DNA of 64,000 nt. Origin: Campylobacter avium LMG 24591. GTDB taxonomy: Bacteria; Campylobacterota; Campylobacteria; Campylobacterales; Campylobacteraceae. Under the pieces are notes generated by a model, which had not been told where the DNA came from, ran no database searches, and worked only from the letters and a program-made list of their open reading frames with translations. Shown in pieces: positions 16,065 to 25,661 of this stretch; the first letter of the stretch is position 1, and each line of letters opens with the position of its first letter. The position numbers were made by a program, and so were the translations under genes. The DNA lies in assembly GCF_002238335.1 (NCBI RefSeq), contig NZ_CP022347.1, positions 806,001 through 870,000 of the forward strand, in the 5' to 3' direction.

Positions 16065-16777
16065 TGCAAACAAACAGGCTAGAAGAACTTATAAGACCTT
16101 TGATATTATACATGTGTGATATATATTCTTTCAAGTTAAAGCACACAGAACCAAATGAAGATATGATAATAAATGATATAAATATAATGCTAAATCAAAT
16201 AAAAGATAAATGCTATAGCAACCCTATGCTAGCACAAGAATTTTCATACATAGAAAAGGCTTTGGTGTTTTTTATAGATTATACCATTAAGGAGGGCGAT
16301 TTTTCCTTTTCAAAAACTTGGAAAAATCTTAGTAGAAAATACAACGAGCTTTCGGGTGATGATAAATTCTTTGATATTTTAGATGAAACCTTAGAAGATC
16401 CTATGGGAAATGACAGAGTGGAGCTTTTATATATTTTCATGGGGCTTGGTTTTAACGGTGTTTATAAAAACGATCTTAAAAAAATAGATAAAAAAATGAA
16501 ACAGTGCTTAGGCAGACTTTCTGAAAAACTTGATATAAATAAGACTAAGATAAGCGATATAAAATACGATGAGCTTACAGAAAAAAAACCAAAATATAGC
16601 AAAAACAAAATTTTACTTTTTTCTTACATAGCTGCTTTTGTGGCATTTTTTATATCCTTGTCTTTGAATTACTATGTTTTTGATGAAAATATAGCCTATA
16701 TTATGCAAAGTATAGATGAGGCAGTAGATGCTGTAAACGCAAGCTACAATGCCTCCTCATCAAGCTCTTTAGAATAA
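16064..16777 (+). CDS. tssL: TssL (DotU-like), inner-membrane component
   Basis: TssL is a tail-anchored cytoplasmic protein that binds TssK and TssM. The 237-residue protein has a helical cytoplasmic domain (residues 1-175) with the DotU pattern of a long helix bundle: EFSYIEKALVFFIDYTI, DKFFDILDETLEDP and VELLYIFMGLGFNGVY. One transmembrane helix follows near 182-204. After it is only a short serine-rich tail, so the peptidoglycan-binding OmpA-like domain of extended TssL proteins is absent. Peptidoglycan anchoring, if any, must come from another protein. Confidence 0.93.
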   Translation: MQTNRLEELIRPLILYMCDIYSFKLKHTEPNEDMIINDINIMLNQIKDKCYSNPMLAQEFSYIEKALVFFIDYTIKEGDFSFSKTWKNLSRKYNELSGDDKFFDILDETLEDPMGNDRVELLYIFMGLGFNGVYKNDLKKIDKKMKQCLGRLSEKLDINKTKISDIKYDELTEKKPKYSKNKILLFSYIAAFVAFFISLSLNYYVFDENIAYIMQSIDEAVDAVNASYNASSSSSLE

Positions 16778-16787
16778 GGTTAGATTT

Positions 16788-19700
16788 ATGAGTGTTACGA
16801 ATATTATTTTTATTGTTTTTATTGTAATATGTTGTTTAGTTTTATTTGCGTTTTTGCTGCCAAGATTTATGAAGTTAAAATCCTCTATCTCCAAGATGAA
16901 AGAAAGCAAAAAGATAAAAAATGAGCTTGCTATTTGGAAAAGGATAGCACATTTAGCAAGAGGTGGCAAGGATAGCGATGATATAAAAAAGAAGATGTCA
17001 AAAGATGAGCTTGAGATTATTAGAACTTCTTTTGAGCTTTGCAAAGAAAAACTAAAGGATAATTTTAAAGGCTTATATGATAATCCTTGGTTTATGATTT
17101 TAGGCGAGCCCTCATCTGGTAAATCCACCCTGATAGCTAGCTCAAGTCAGGATATGGTTAGCACTCAAGATGATGAAGTTGGAAAAAATGGTAGTAGAAA
17201 GCCTCCTTTTATAAAATTTTGGCTAAACAATAATGCAGTAGTAGCTGATGTTAGTGGTAGGGTGTTTTTTGATACCTGGTTTGATGGAAGTAGTTCGCAG
17301 TGGTATGGCATCATAAATACCTTAAAAAAGAAGCATAAAAAAGAGCCTTTATCTGCTTTAATAATCACAATTCCTGCAGATTCTTTATTTGTAGATGATG
17401 AAAATTTAAGCAGAAAAAAGGCTAATATTATAAAAAATGAAACAAATCGTTTGTTAAATGGCCTTGGAATGTCCTTGCCTTGCTATGTGCTTGTAACAAA
17501 AATGGACGTTATATCAGGCTTTAGAGAGTATTTTTCAAATGTAAGCGATGAGATTAAAAGCACGGAATTAGGATATAAAAGCAAAGATCATTTTTATGAT
17601 GAGATGGAATTTTCTAATTTCTGGCAGGATTTTATACATAAATTAAGACTTGGCAGAAACGGTTTATTGCTAAGACACGATATCACAAAAGATGAATTTA
17701 ATAGACTTGATGAAGCTTCTAAAATTTATATGTTTGCTGAAAATGTAAATGAGCTAAGCACAAATTTAGAAATATATTTTGAAATAATTTTTTCCGATAA
17801 AAAATCATCTCTTAATTCTTCTCTTTTGTTTGAGGGCTTGTATTTTACTTCAGCAAAAGATGGCGGATATTCTTTAAATAAACATTTTGCAAAATTACAC
17901 AATAAAAGCATAGATGAAGCACCTGTTTCTGAGGAGCTTATGCAAAGACAAGGCTTTTTTATAGATAGGTTGTTTAAGTATCAAATTTTTAAGGACTTAA
18001 AACTTGCTACTTTCACTCCAAAAGAGCTTTTAAGACGCAATATACCACACTTCATATCACTTTTTATCGTAGTTTTTTTCTCTTTATCTTGGCTTGGCGC
18101 TATTTTGTTTAATCAAGATTCCATTAAAGATAGCATAGGAAATAATCCTCATTACTATAGAGAATTAGCCGACCTTTTTTCTTTAAAAGATATAGATAAT
18201 TCTGTATTAATAGGACTTGGACATGAGGCTGATGGAGTGTATTATGGTGCAGAAGTTATGCCGCATGATTCACTTTTAAGTAGAGAGGGATTTTATCTAA
18301 GCTCTTTAAGAGATTCTGAAGCTAAATGGACTGCTCCTTTTGGCTTTAAATTTGCTAGTTTTTTGAAATTTAACTCATCTAATATAGCTTGGGAGAAAAG
18401 GTCTTTTTTATTTAATTCTGTATATAAAAAAATGGTTTTAATCCCTCTTGTTGAAACCTTAGAAAAACACTTTACAAGGAGTGCTTTAGAACCTTTTAGC
18501 CTCAAAAAAAGAGAGGCTTTAAAGGCTTTGCTTAATTTATCTAGTGCAAAATCTTGCGAGCAGTTCAAAGAAGCAGGTGCTATGCTTGCTTTTATCCTGC
18601 CAGAGTTAAATAAAGACATACTTTTATATATGTCTCCAAGCAATATGCACTTTTGTTTTGATGATGAAAAATTTACAGAATCTTTAATCTTATCTAGTTC
18701 TTATATAAACGGAGTTAGAGCGGGAGTGAATTCTATGATTAATGCTTGGCTTGATGGTTCTATATACCCAGATTCTTTTTATAAACAGGTTACAACTTTA
18801 ATTTACTCTAGCTTAGAGCTTAACAATCTCATAAATGAGTTAAATTCTATGGATATATCAAATTTTAGTAAAAATAATCTACAAAGCAATGCTGATTATT
18901 TTACTTCTATTTATGAAAGAGAGAATTTGCATTCAAATTTGCTTAAGCAGTCTATAAATTTTATAGATTTAAAGCTTGAAAATACCGAATTTATAAGCAA
19001 AAATGCAAATATAGGAGGGAGATTTAATTTCTTATTTCTTGCATCTATATCTTATGAGGATTTTATGAAACTTCACAAAGAAGATTTTGACTTTTTAAGA
19101 TCGTATGCAAAAAACTATTCAAGAGGCACAGAATATTCAATAAGCAATATATACCTAGAGGAAAGCAATAGAAATAGCTTAATGGTTGTTGATGAAAACT
19201 ACTCATCTTTGCAAACATTTAATGTAGGCGTCATTGCTCCTATTTTTGAAAATACAGAACCCGATGAGCAAAAAGCAAAAACTCCTTTATATGTTGTAGT
19301 TAGTGAGTTGTTTGAGCTTGCTTATAATCCTGCTATAACAATAGTAGATGTTAACGATAACTTGCTACTTCTATTAGAAAACTATCAAGAAAAGGTAGTT
19401 AAAAATTTAGACAAGCTAAAAGAGTATGAAAAAAAATACGAAAACGACAAAATGCTCTCAGCTTTAATATCAAGACTAAAGATTATGCACTCTCAAACAG
19501 CACAGTACTCAGAGGCTAAATGGGCTGAAACCATGCTTAGCTCATACCCTAAGACTACTATTGAAATGATGGATTTAGTCGCTAAAGAGGATGATAATAT
19601 AAGCATTTTTAATAAGTCTATTTATTTTGATTTAAATTATAAAAAAGAGTATAGTCCTAGAGTTGCGCAAAAATATATAAAAACCTTTTGGGAAATTACA

Positions 19701-20969
19701 CACAAGATATTTAAAGATGATTTAAGTCTTGATTTTTCAAATGCTTTGGGTGATTTTAAAAGCATTTATGATGTGATGAATTCTTACTCTGTTGCTTTTA
19801 TAAGATATTGGGCTTCTTATGCTGATTCTTTATCTCCGTCTTTTAAAGATTATAATGAATTTTATACTTTTATATCTAAGGCAAAGGCAAATGATATAAA
19901 TGCCGAGCTTTATAACATCTACTCAAATACTTATAAAATTTTACAAGAAACAAAGTCAAATTCTCTGCCAAGACAGCTTTTGGTCGAAAGTGAAAATGCC
20001 TTAAGAAACTTAGAGGAGAAAATGGCAAAATTAAGCCCTAGTTTTTCTGAGCTTTGTGATTCTTTTATAAAAGCTTGGCTTAGTCTTTCTTCATCTGCTA
20101 TAGAAGCAAATAAAATTTTTAGCATTATAGGCACAAAGGACTTTGCCTTAAAATATGCAGGTATTGGTAATAACATACCTTGGTGGTATAAGTTATTTAA
20201 AAGTGGTGAAAATTTAATGAGAAAGGATTCTTGGATACACGGTATGCAAGATGCAAAATCCCTGCAAGACAAATTTAAAAATTTTCCTATTTATAAAGAC
20301 GGTGATGCTAATGCCTCTTTAAGCCCTAGTGAATTGATATCGCTTAGAGATACTTTGCTAAATATAGTAGGAGATAGTGATGAAAATCAAAGCATAAAGG
20401 CTCCATCATCTGTAAATTTAGTCTTTAAAAACGAGAAGCAAATTTCTAACTGGGCTAAAAATGCACTTTCTATCATAAATTCTATAAGTTTAAATGCTGT
20501 GCCTTTGGAATACAAGCTTTTTATTTTAGACAATGAAACTCAGGTCAAGCTAGCAAAATCCACAGCTTACAATGCGGCTCTTGCTAAATTTAGATTTATA
20601 GATTTAAATATCACAGATATTAATTTTAAAAGTCCTAGATTAAGTACAGCTGCTGCATCCAAAACTACTCAAATTTTACATTCAGGTAATTCTTTCTTGG
20701 GCTCTTTTATCTTTAATTTTTACGAATATTCAAATTCTTTAGAGGCACAAAGCTTTGTAAGAATTGATGGTAAATATTCTGTTTTATCTATGTATTTGGA
20801 TGATATGTTAATTAAAGATGAAAACAACGATAGAGTGTTTTATGTTGCACTTAAAGTAAAGGATGACATAAACAATGAGTATATTTATTATATGGGGCTT
20901 GAATTTAATAGAAAAATTTTAGATAAAGATAAATGGCCTAATCAATACAACTGGCCTAGCTTTTACTAG
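16788..20969 (+). CDS. tssM: TssM (IcmF), inner-membrane scaffold and NTPase-like protein
   Basis: TssM spans the envelope and joins TssL to TssJ. It has 1393 residues: an N-terminal transmembrane helix (about 3-24), a cytoplasmic NTPase-like domain with Walker A GEPSSGKST (106-114), DVSGR (about 150) and VTKMD (about 235), a second transmembrane helix (about 420-442), and a large periplasmic region to the C-terminus. Family members usually show two N-terminal helices before the NTPase domain; only one is visible here. It starts 10 bases after tssL. Confidence 0.95.
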   Translation: MSVTNIIFIVFIVICCLVLFAFLLPRFMKLKSSISKMKESKKIKNELAIWKRIAHLARGGKDSDDIKKKMSKDELEIIRTSFELCKEKLKDNFKGLYDNPWFMILGEPSSGKSTLIASSSQDMVSTQDDEVGKNGSRKPPFIKFWLNNNAVVADVSGRVFFDTWFDGSSSQWYGIINTLKKKHKKEPLSALIITIPADSLFVDDENLSRKKANIIKNETNRLLNGLGMSLPCYVLVTKMDVISGFREYFSNVSDEIKSTELGYKSKDHFYDEMEFSNFWQDFIHKLRLGRNGLLLRHDITKDEFNRLDEASKIYMFAENVNELSTNLEIYFEIIFSDKKSSLNSSLLFEGLYFTSAKDGGYSLNKHFAKLHNKSIDEAPVSEELMQRQGFFIDRLFKYQIFKDLKLATFTPKELLRRNIPHFISLFIVVFFSLSWLGAILFNQDSIKDSIGNNPHYYRELADLFSLKDIDNSVLIGLGHEADGVYYGAEVMPHDSLLSREGFYLSSLRDSEAKWTAPFGFKFASFLKFNSSNIAWEKRSFLFNSVYKKMVLIPLVETLEKHFTRSALEPFSLKKREALKALLNLSSAKSCEQFKEAGAMLAFILPELNKDILLYMSPSNMHFCFDDEKFTESLILSSSYINGVRAGVNSMINAWLDGSIYPDSFYKQVTTLIYSSLELNNLINELNSMDISNFSKNNLQSNADYFTSIYERENLHSNLLKQSINFIDLKLENTEFISKNANIGGRFNFLFLASISYEDFMKLHKEDFDFLRSYAKNYSRGTEYSISNIYLEESNRNSLMVVDENYSSLQTFNVGVIAPIFENTEPDEQKAKTPLYVVVSELFELAYNPAITIVDVNDNLLLLLENYQEKVVKNLDKLKEYEKKYENDKMLSALISRLKIMHSQTAQYSEAKWAETMLSSYPKTTIEMMDLVAKEDDNISIFNKSIYFDLNYKKEYSPRVAQKYIKTFWEITHKIFKDDLSLDFSNALGDFKSIYDVMNSYSVAFIRYWASYADSLSPSFKDYNEFYTFISKAKANDINAELYNIYSNTYKILQETKSNSLPRQLLVESENALRNLEEKMAKLSPSFSELCDSFIKAWLSLSSSAIEANKIFSIIGTKDFALKYAGIGNNIPWWYKLFKSGENLMRKDSWIHGMQDAKSLQDKFKNFPIYKDGDANASLSPSELISLRDTLLNIVGDSDENQSIKAPSSVNLVFKNEKQISNWAKNALSIINSISLNAVPLEYKLFILDNETQVKLAKSTAYNAALAKFRFIDLNITDINFKSPRLSTAAASKTTQILHSGNSFLGSFIFNFYEYSNSLEAQSFVRIDGKYSVLSMYLDDMLIKDENNDRVFYVALKVKDDINNEYIYYMGLEFNRKILDKDKWPNQYNWPSFY

Positions 20970-20977
20970 GATTGTTT

Positions 20978-22048
20978 ATGAAATTTGCGATTTTGTTTCT
21001 CGTGCTTTTTTCGTTCTTAGGGGCTAAGGAGTTAAATTTATATGCCTTGGATTCATATTTTTCTAAGGAAATTTTAGATGAATTTGAAAACGAAAGCGGT
21101 ATAAAAGTAAATTTAAGCACCTTTAAAGATAATTTTGAGATGTATTCAAAGCTGAGAATGACATATGATGCAAATTATGATTTAATAACACCTGCAAGCT
21201 ATATGATTTTAGCTCTTAGGGATAGAGGGCTTTTGCGAAAACTAGATAAAAAAAGGATAAATAATCTAGATAAGATTATGATAAATTATACAAATCAAGC
21301 TTTTGACCTTCACCAAGAATACTCTATCCCTTTAACAGCTAGGATTATGGGCTTACTTTATAACAAGCTTGCTTTAGGGGATTTAAATATAAATTCTTGG
21401 AGTGATTTGTTTGATGTAAAATTTAAAGATAAAATTCTTTTGTTAAATGAACCTGATAAGATGCTACAAATTTCTCTCATGTCTCTTGGATATCTAAGAA
21501 ATACAAGAGATAACGATGAGATAAAAAAAGCTTATGATAATTTATTGTCTATTTTAAAGTCTGCTAAATTTATAAATATCGATACAAAACTTCCTCTAAA
21601 AGAAAGAGTTAGTGTTAGATATATGAAAGATATAGCCTTGGCTACCATGTGGATTAATGAAGCCTTTGTTATGAAAAAAGAAGATGCGAATTTAGAATTT
21701 ATATTTCCTAAAGAAAATGGTGCTATATGGATTGATTATCTAGCTATCACAAGCAATGCTAAAAATGTAGATAATGCCTATAAATTTATAAATTTTATCC
21801 TAAGACCTGATATTTCTATAAAAATTTCACAACATAGCGGCTTTAATAGTGTTCTTAATTTTGATTTTATAAAGACAAGTGTTCGTAAAAAAGAGTATGA
21901 AGATATAGTTTTCCTAAGCAGCAAAGAAGCAGATCCTATCGAACTTCAAGTTGATATAAGAAAGGTTATAAAAACTTATGTAGATCTTTTAACCTCTCTT
22001 AAATTAGCATTTGATAAAGAGATGAGACGAGCTTTGATAATTTTTTAA
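20978..22048 (+). CDS. PotD-like periplasmic solute-binding protein, last gene of the T6SS operon
   Basis: This 356-residue protein resembles spermidine/putrescine-type (PotD) binding proteins: signal peptide (MKFAILFLVLFSFLGA), then KELNLYALDSYFSKEILDEF, DLITPASYMI, and a later block IALATMWINEAF...EFIFPKENGAIWIDYLAI. The ATG at 20978 is chosen because AGGA at 20968-20971 lies six bases upstream; a TTG at 20972 is too close. It follows tssM after eight bases and appears co-transcribed with the T6SS. No ATPase or permease gene is nearby, so it either feeds a transporter elsewhere or has another periplasmic role. The ligand is unknown. Confidence 0.85.
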   Translation: MKFAILFLVLFSFLGAKELNLYALDSYFSKEILDEFENESGIKVNLSTFKDNFEMYSKLRMTYDANYDLITPASYMILALRDRGLLRKLDKKRINNLDKIMINYTNQAFDLHQEYSIPLTARIMGLLYNKLALGDLNINSWSDLFDVKFKDKILLLNEPDKMLQISLMSLGYLRNTRDNDEIKKAYDNLLSILKSAKFINIDTKLPLKERVSVRYMKDIALATMWINEAFVMKKEDANLEFIFPKENGAIWIDYLAITSNAKNVDNAYKFINFILRPDISIKISQHSGFNSVLNFDFIKTSVRKKEYEDIVFLSSKEADPIELQVDIRKVIKTYVDLLTSLKLAFDKEMRRALIIF

Positions 22049-22162
22049 AAATATATAAATTTTATAAAAAATCAAAATTATGTCAGCGACTGTCATTGAA
22101 GCAAACATAGGGCTATTTGTATTTTGAATTTAAAGTTAAATATTTGTTTGTAATTATTTTTA

Positions 22163-22168
22163 TATAAT
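22163..22168 (+). promoter_or_regulatory. Putative -10 box for the outer-membrane barrel gene
   Basis: A TATAAT sits in the 183-base gap after the T6SS operon, about 63 bases before the next ATG. The surrounding DNA is very AT-rich, so the match is weaker evidence than it looks. No clear -35 box or terminator is visible in the gap. Confidence 0.45.
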
Positions 22169-22231
22169 TATGAAAATTTAAATCATTTTATTTGTTGTTA
22201 TAAATTTATATTTAGACGCTATTTTTAAGCT

Positions 22232-23011
22232 ATGAAGTATTTTTTATATCTTTTTTTATCTTGCATTTTTGTTTTTGCTACCGAATGGAAGCTGTATGAT
22301 TTAAATACGAGCTTGTTTAAGCCAATAAATAGATATAGCGGCGAAAGCTTTGACTTTAGCAACAATACAAATGTATTTTTATCCAGAATTTTAGAAAGCG
22401 GTTCAGCGGCTGATAATACCATAAACAATATAGACTTTAACAGCAAAACTGTTAATATAAAAAACATAAATTTGCTTTATGAAAATCACTTTTCCTCCTT
22501 GCTTTTTCAAAGAGAATTATTTGTGGATGTAAATTATGTAAATTACTATAATGGTCTTGTAAATAGATTTTATCAAGGCGATTTTACCTTCGGTTTTAAC
22601 GGCTTTATAAACACTTATCAAGAAAACAAACTTTACACATTTGGCAGTGAATTTGCTTACGGAAATTATTTTAAGTTTTTTACAAATTATTATGATTTTG
22701 ATGACAAGCTTATAAAAGATGATACGGAGATAGGGATAAATTTAAGGTTGCCTATTTATAGTGCTATCGGGGTGGATTTTGTGATAGATAGCGAAAAAAG
22801 CACCCAGTCTATAAACTATAGTCCTTATCCTATCTTTAACATATCTTTAATCAGGCAGGATTATCAAAGCGAGTTACCCACAAGCACAAGCATATTTCTT
22901 AATTTTAATATAAATTACAATCTAAGCTTTAAAAAACATTTCAAGAAAAATAATTTTCAATTCAAAAGATACAACAATTACGATTTTTTGAAAAACCGAT
23001 ATATTTATTGA
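22232..23011 (+). CDS. Small outer-membrane beta-barrel, inverse-autotransporter-like
   Basis: The 259-residue protein has a signal peptide (MKYFLYLFLSCIFVFA) and then alternating aromatic/polar strands typical of an outer-membrane barrel. The order of blocks (FTFGFNGFINTYQENKLYTFGSE, then FKFFTNYYDF, then IGINLRLPIYSAIGVDF) resembles the beta domain of intimin/invasin-type inverse autotransporters. It stops soon after the barrel, so no extracellular passenger follows. It could be a truncated adhesin or a stand-alone barrel. The ribosome site is poor. The family call is tentative; the outer-membrane barrel call is firmer. Confidence 0.7.
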   Translation: MKYFLYLFLSCIFVFATEWKLYDLNTSLFKPINRYSGESFDFSNNTNVFLSRILESGSAADNTINNIDFNSKTVNIKNINLLYENHFSSLLFQRELFVDVNYVNYYNGLVNRFYQGDFTFGFNGFINTYQENKLYTFGSEFAYGNYFKFFTNYYDFDDKLIKDDTEIGINLRLPIYSAIGVDFVIDSEKSTQSINYSPYPIFNISLIRQDYQSELPTSTSIFLNFNINYNLSFKKHFKKNNFQFKRYNNYDFLKNRYIY

Positions 23012-23062
23012 GATAAATTAAATTTTTTTGCCAAAGCTTCGCATTTATTAATAAATTAGCAT

Positions 23063-23068
23063 TATAAT
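23063..23068 (+). promoter_or_regulatory. -10 box of tpx
   Basis: TATAAT (in AGCATTATAATCAG) lies 31 bases before the tpx start and leaves room for a short leader with the AAAGGA ribosome site. No good -35 box is seen, as usual for Campylobacter sigma-70 promoters. Confidence 0.6.
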
Positions 23069-23099
23069 CAGTTAAAAATTTAAAAAAGAAAGGAAAAAT

Positions 23100-23627
23100 A
23101 TGAGTTCAGTAACTTTTAAGGGTAACGCTGTAAAGCTTGAGGGAAATACTTTAAATGTTGGAGATGACGCTCCTGTTGTTACTTTAAAGGCGCAAGATTT
23201 AAGCGATATAGTTGTAGGTGAAAAGGGCAAGACACAAGTTATCTTAACTGTTCCAAGCCTTGATACTCCTGTTTGCGCTACCGAGGCTAGAGAATTTAAC
23301 AAAAATGCGGCTGGTGCAGCGGCTGAAGTGATAGTTGTAAGCCAAGATTTGCCATTTGCTATGGGAAGATTTTGCACAACTGAGGGAATTGAAAATTTAA
23401 GAGTTGCAAGCGATTTCGTTTCGAAAGAACTAGCTCAAAAATACGGCGTTTTAATAGCTGATAGTGCTTTAAAAGGCTTGTTGGCTAGAGCTGTTTTCGT
23501 TATAAAAGACGGCAAGATAGCTTATAAAGAGATAGTAAAAGAAATCACAGAAATGCCAAATGTGCAAGCTTTGAAAGAATTTATGAGTTCAAGCTGCGGT
23601 TGCAGTTGCGGTTGCGCTGTAAAATAA
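23100..23627 (+). CDS. tpx: Thiol peroxidase Tpx
   Basis: Tpx is a two-cysteine peroxiredoxin that reduces hydrogen and alkyl peroxides with thioredoxin. The 175-residue protein has the peroxidatic cysteine in SLDTPVCATEAREFN (Cys59) and the resolving cysteine in GRFC (Cys92). The rest of the fold is standard. Unusually, the C-terminus ends in SSCGCSCGCAVK, four closely spaced extra cysteines alternating with glycine or serine. The gene is a single unit with its own promoter and is convergent with rpoD. Confidence 0.95.
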   Translation: MSSVTFKGNAVKLEGNTLNVGDDAPVVTLKAQDLSDIVVGEKGKTQVILTVPSLDTPVCATEAREFNKNAAGAAAEVIVVSQDLPFAMGRFCTTEGIENLRVASDFVSKELAQKYGVLIADSALKGLLARAVFVIKDGKIAYKEIVKEITEMPNVQALKEFMSSSCGCSCGCAVK

Positions 23628-23632
23628 TTTAA

Positions 23633-23655
23633 GCTGGAAGTATCTTACTTCCAGC
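23633..23655. terminator. Hairpin terminator between convergent tpx and rpoD
   Basis: GCTGGAAGTA, loop TCT, TACTTCCAGC form a perfect 10-bp stem that overlaps the rpoD stop codon. In the rpoD direction the stem is followed by a T-rich stretch (TTAAATTATTTT). In the tpx direction there is no T run, so it best serves rpoD. Confidence 0.8.
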
Positions 23656-25525
23656 CCTCTATGTAGTTTTTAAGCTTTCTACCAACCTTAGGGTGTTTTA
23701 GTTTTTTAATCGCTGAGCTTTCTATTTGTCTAACTCTTTCTCTTGTTACATTTAGTTCCTTGCCGATTTCTTCAAGAGTTCTATCGCTTTCATCATCCAT
23801 TAGCCCAAAACGCATTTTTATAACAGCTTTTTCCCTGTCATTTAGCTGGTCTAAAACTTCATCAATTTGTTCTTTTAAATCATTTTTAAGTATATGATCC
23901 ATTGGCGAGAGCGAGCTTCTGTCCTCTACGAAGTCCCCAAATTTACCATCATCCTCATTGCCAATAGGTGCTTCTAGTGAGATTGGTTCTTTAGTTATCT
24001 TTATAACTTGCTTTACCTTATCTACATTTAAACCCACTTCATTTGCTATGGTCATTACATCAGGCTCTTTGCCGTTTTTTTGCAGATATTCTCTTATTAT
24101 TTTGTTGATTTGATTTATGGTTTCTATCATATGTATAGGAATTCTTATAGTTCTTGCTTGGTCGGCTATGGCTCTTGATATGGCTTGTCTTATCCACCAA
24201 GTAGCGTAGGTTGAGAATTTGTATCCTCTTTTATACTCAAATTTATCCACAGCTTTCATAAGCCCTATATTTCCCTCTTGTATGAGGTCTAAAAACGGCA
24301 AGCCTCTATTTGTATATCTTTTGGCTATGCTGACTACAAGCCTTAAATTTGACTTGGCCATTCTGCCCTTAGCCTCATCCGAAATTTTCTTACCTCTTTT
24401 AATCTGCTCCAAAATTTCTTTTAGCTGCTCTTTTTCCAAATCAAAGCTTTTTTTGCTGGCTTCCTTTGTTTGAAAAAGCTTTTTAATCTCCATGTAAGTG
24501 CTCACCATGGTGGTTTCTAAAGCCATTTCGCTGATTTCTTCCTTGCTTAACTGTGTTATGTTTTTAAGTATGTCTTTGTGTCTATTCTTAAGCTCGTCAG
24601 AAAACATAGGCAAGCGGTATTCAAGCCTTTTAAGTTCCTTGTCAAAGTCGCTATCACTTTTTAAAGCAGTTTCCATTGACTTTACTATCTCAGAAATTAG
24701 CTTAGAAGTAGGCCCTAAGTCCATGAGCTTTTCTTTTAGTATATTTTTCTTAAACGCTATGCTAAGCTTGTTAAAAAGCTCGTTACTTTCTACTTCCTTG
24801 AAATTTTGAGTAGTTTTAAGCCATTCTTTTTTAGCCTTTTCAAGCGCTTTAAATTTCTCTATAACCTTTAAAGCCCTCTCATCGTCTTTTTTGTCATTTT
24901 GTTTCTTAGGCCTTTTGCCTTGCATATCGTTAGAATTTTCGTCCAAATCCTCGCTATCTAAATCCTCATCTTTTTCCTCGTAATCATCCTCATCTTTTTC
25001 CTCGTCATCAAAGCTCTTAAAAAGCTCCTTAACTCTTCTTTCTCTATTTATCAAAGGCTCTTTATAATCAAGTATAAAGTCTATGAGATAAGGCACGGAG
25101 CAAAAAGCGTCTATGATGATATCTTCGCCTAGCTCTATTTTTTTAGAAATTTCAATTTCCTCGTCTTTGCTAAGCAAGGAAATTTGCCCCATTTCCCTTA
25201 GATACATCCTAACAGGCGAATCAGACCTTGACCATTCAAGCAATTCATTTTCGCTAGCCAAATCAAATTCCTGCTCGAAATTCATATTTTGCAGCTTTTC
25301 TTTTTCCTCTTGCTCTTTTTTTGCCTCTGCTATGTTTTTCATCTTTGCTATTTCGGCTGATGAGTAGAGTTTTACTTTGTATTTTTTGCTAAGAGAATCA
25401 ATTTTCTTAGCTGTTGCTAGCGTTGGTGGTTTTGACATAAATTTAACTAATTTTTCGTAAGTTATGTAGTTTTTAGCGTTAGTTATAAAGCATTCTTCTA
25501 GTTGTTTATCTGTTTTAGGAGACAT
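23645..25525 (-). CDS. rpoD: RNA polymerase primary sigma factor RpoD (sigma-70)
   Basis: The housekeeping sigma factor, 626 residues from the ATG at 25525. This start has AAGGAAA six bases upstream; a longer frame to 25567 does not. Region 1.2 ([24 protein letters not shown]), an acidic spacer (about 180-210), region 2 ([21 protein letters not shown], then [13 protein letters not shown]), region 3 and region 4 ([20 protein letters not shown]) are all intact. The gene lies back to back with the sigma-54 promoter of flgG2 and convergent with tpx. Confidence 0.97.
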   Translation of the reverse strand: MSPKTDKQLEECFITNAKNYITYEKLVKFMSKPPTLATAKKIDSLSKKYKVKLYSSAEIAKMKNIAEAKKEQEEKEKLQNMNFEQEFDLASENELLEWSRSDSPVRMYLREMGQISLLSKDEEIEISKKIELGEDIIIDAFCSVPYLIDFILDYKEPLINRERRVKELFKSFDDEEKDEDDYEEKDEDLDSEDLDENSNDMQGKRPKKQNDKKDDERALKVIEKFKALEKAKKEWLKTTQNFKEVESNELFNKLSIAFKKNILKEKLMDLGPTSKLISEIVKSMETALKSDSDFDKELKRLEYRLPMFSDELKNRHKDILKNITQLSKEEISEMALETTMVSTYMEIKKLFQTKEASKKSFDLEKEQLKEILEQIKRGKKISDEAKGRMAKSNLRLVVSIAKRYTNRGLPFLDLIQEGNIGLMKAVDKFEYKRGYKFSTYATWWIRQAISRAIADQARTIRIPIHMIETINQINKIIREYLQKNGKEPDVMTIANEVGLNVDKVKQVIKITKEPISLEAPIGNEDDGKFGDFVEDRSSLSPMDHILKNDLKEQIDEVLDQLNDREKAVIKMRFGLMDDESDRTLEEIGKELNVTRERVRQIESSAIKKLKHPKVGRKLKNYIEGWK

Positions 25526-25607
25526 AGAATTTTCCTTATTTTTTGATTTAACCTTACATTGTATCACTTTGCTAATAAATTTTACTTTAAATTTAGACTT
25601 TTTAAAC

Positions 25608-25624
25608 TTGGCACAGTCTTTGCT
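25608..25624 (+). promoter_or_regulatory. Sigma-54 (RpoN) promoter of flgG2-flgG
   Basis: TTGGCAC-AGTCT-TTGCT gives a near-perfect -24/-12 element: GG at 25610-25611 and GC at 25622-25623, exactly ten bases apart. It lies 38 bases before the flgG2 start. In Campylobacter, rod and hook genes including flgG2 and flgG are known RpoN targets activated by FlgR, which agrees. Confidence 0.9.
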
Positions 25625-25661
25625 TTAACACAGACAAATTAAGTAATTTTAGGGGTTAATT

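Noticed and set aside
1-22048. Integrase, transposase or direct repeats bounding a T6SS island
   Set aside because: No integrase-like or transposase gene and no second copy of the tRNA 3' end were found in the window.
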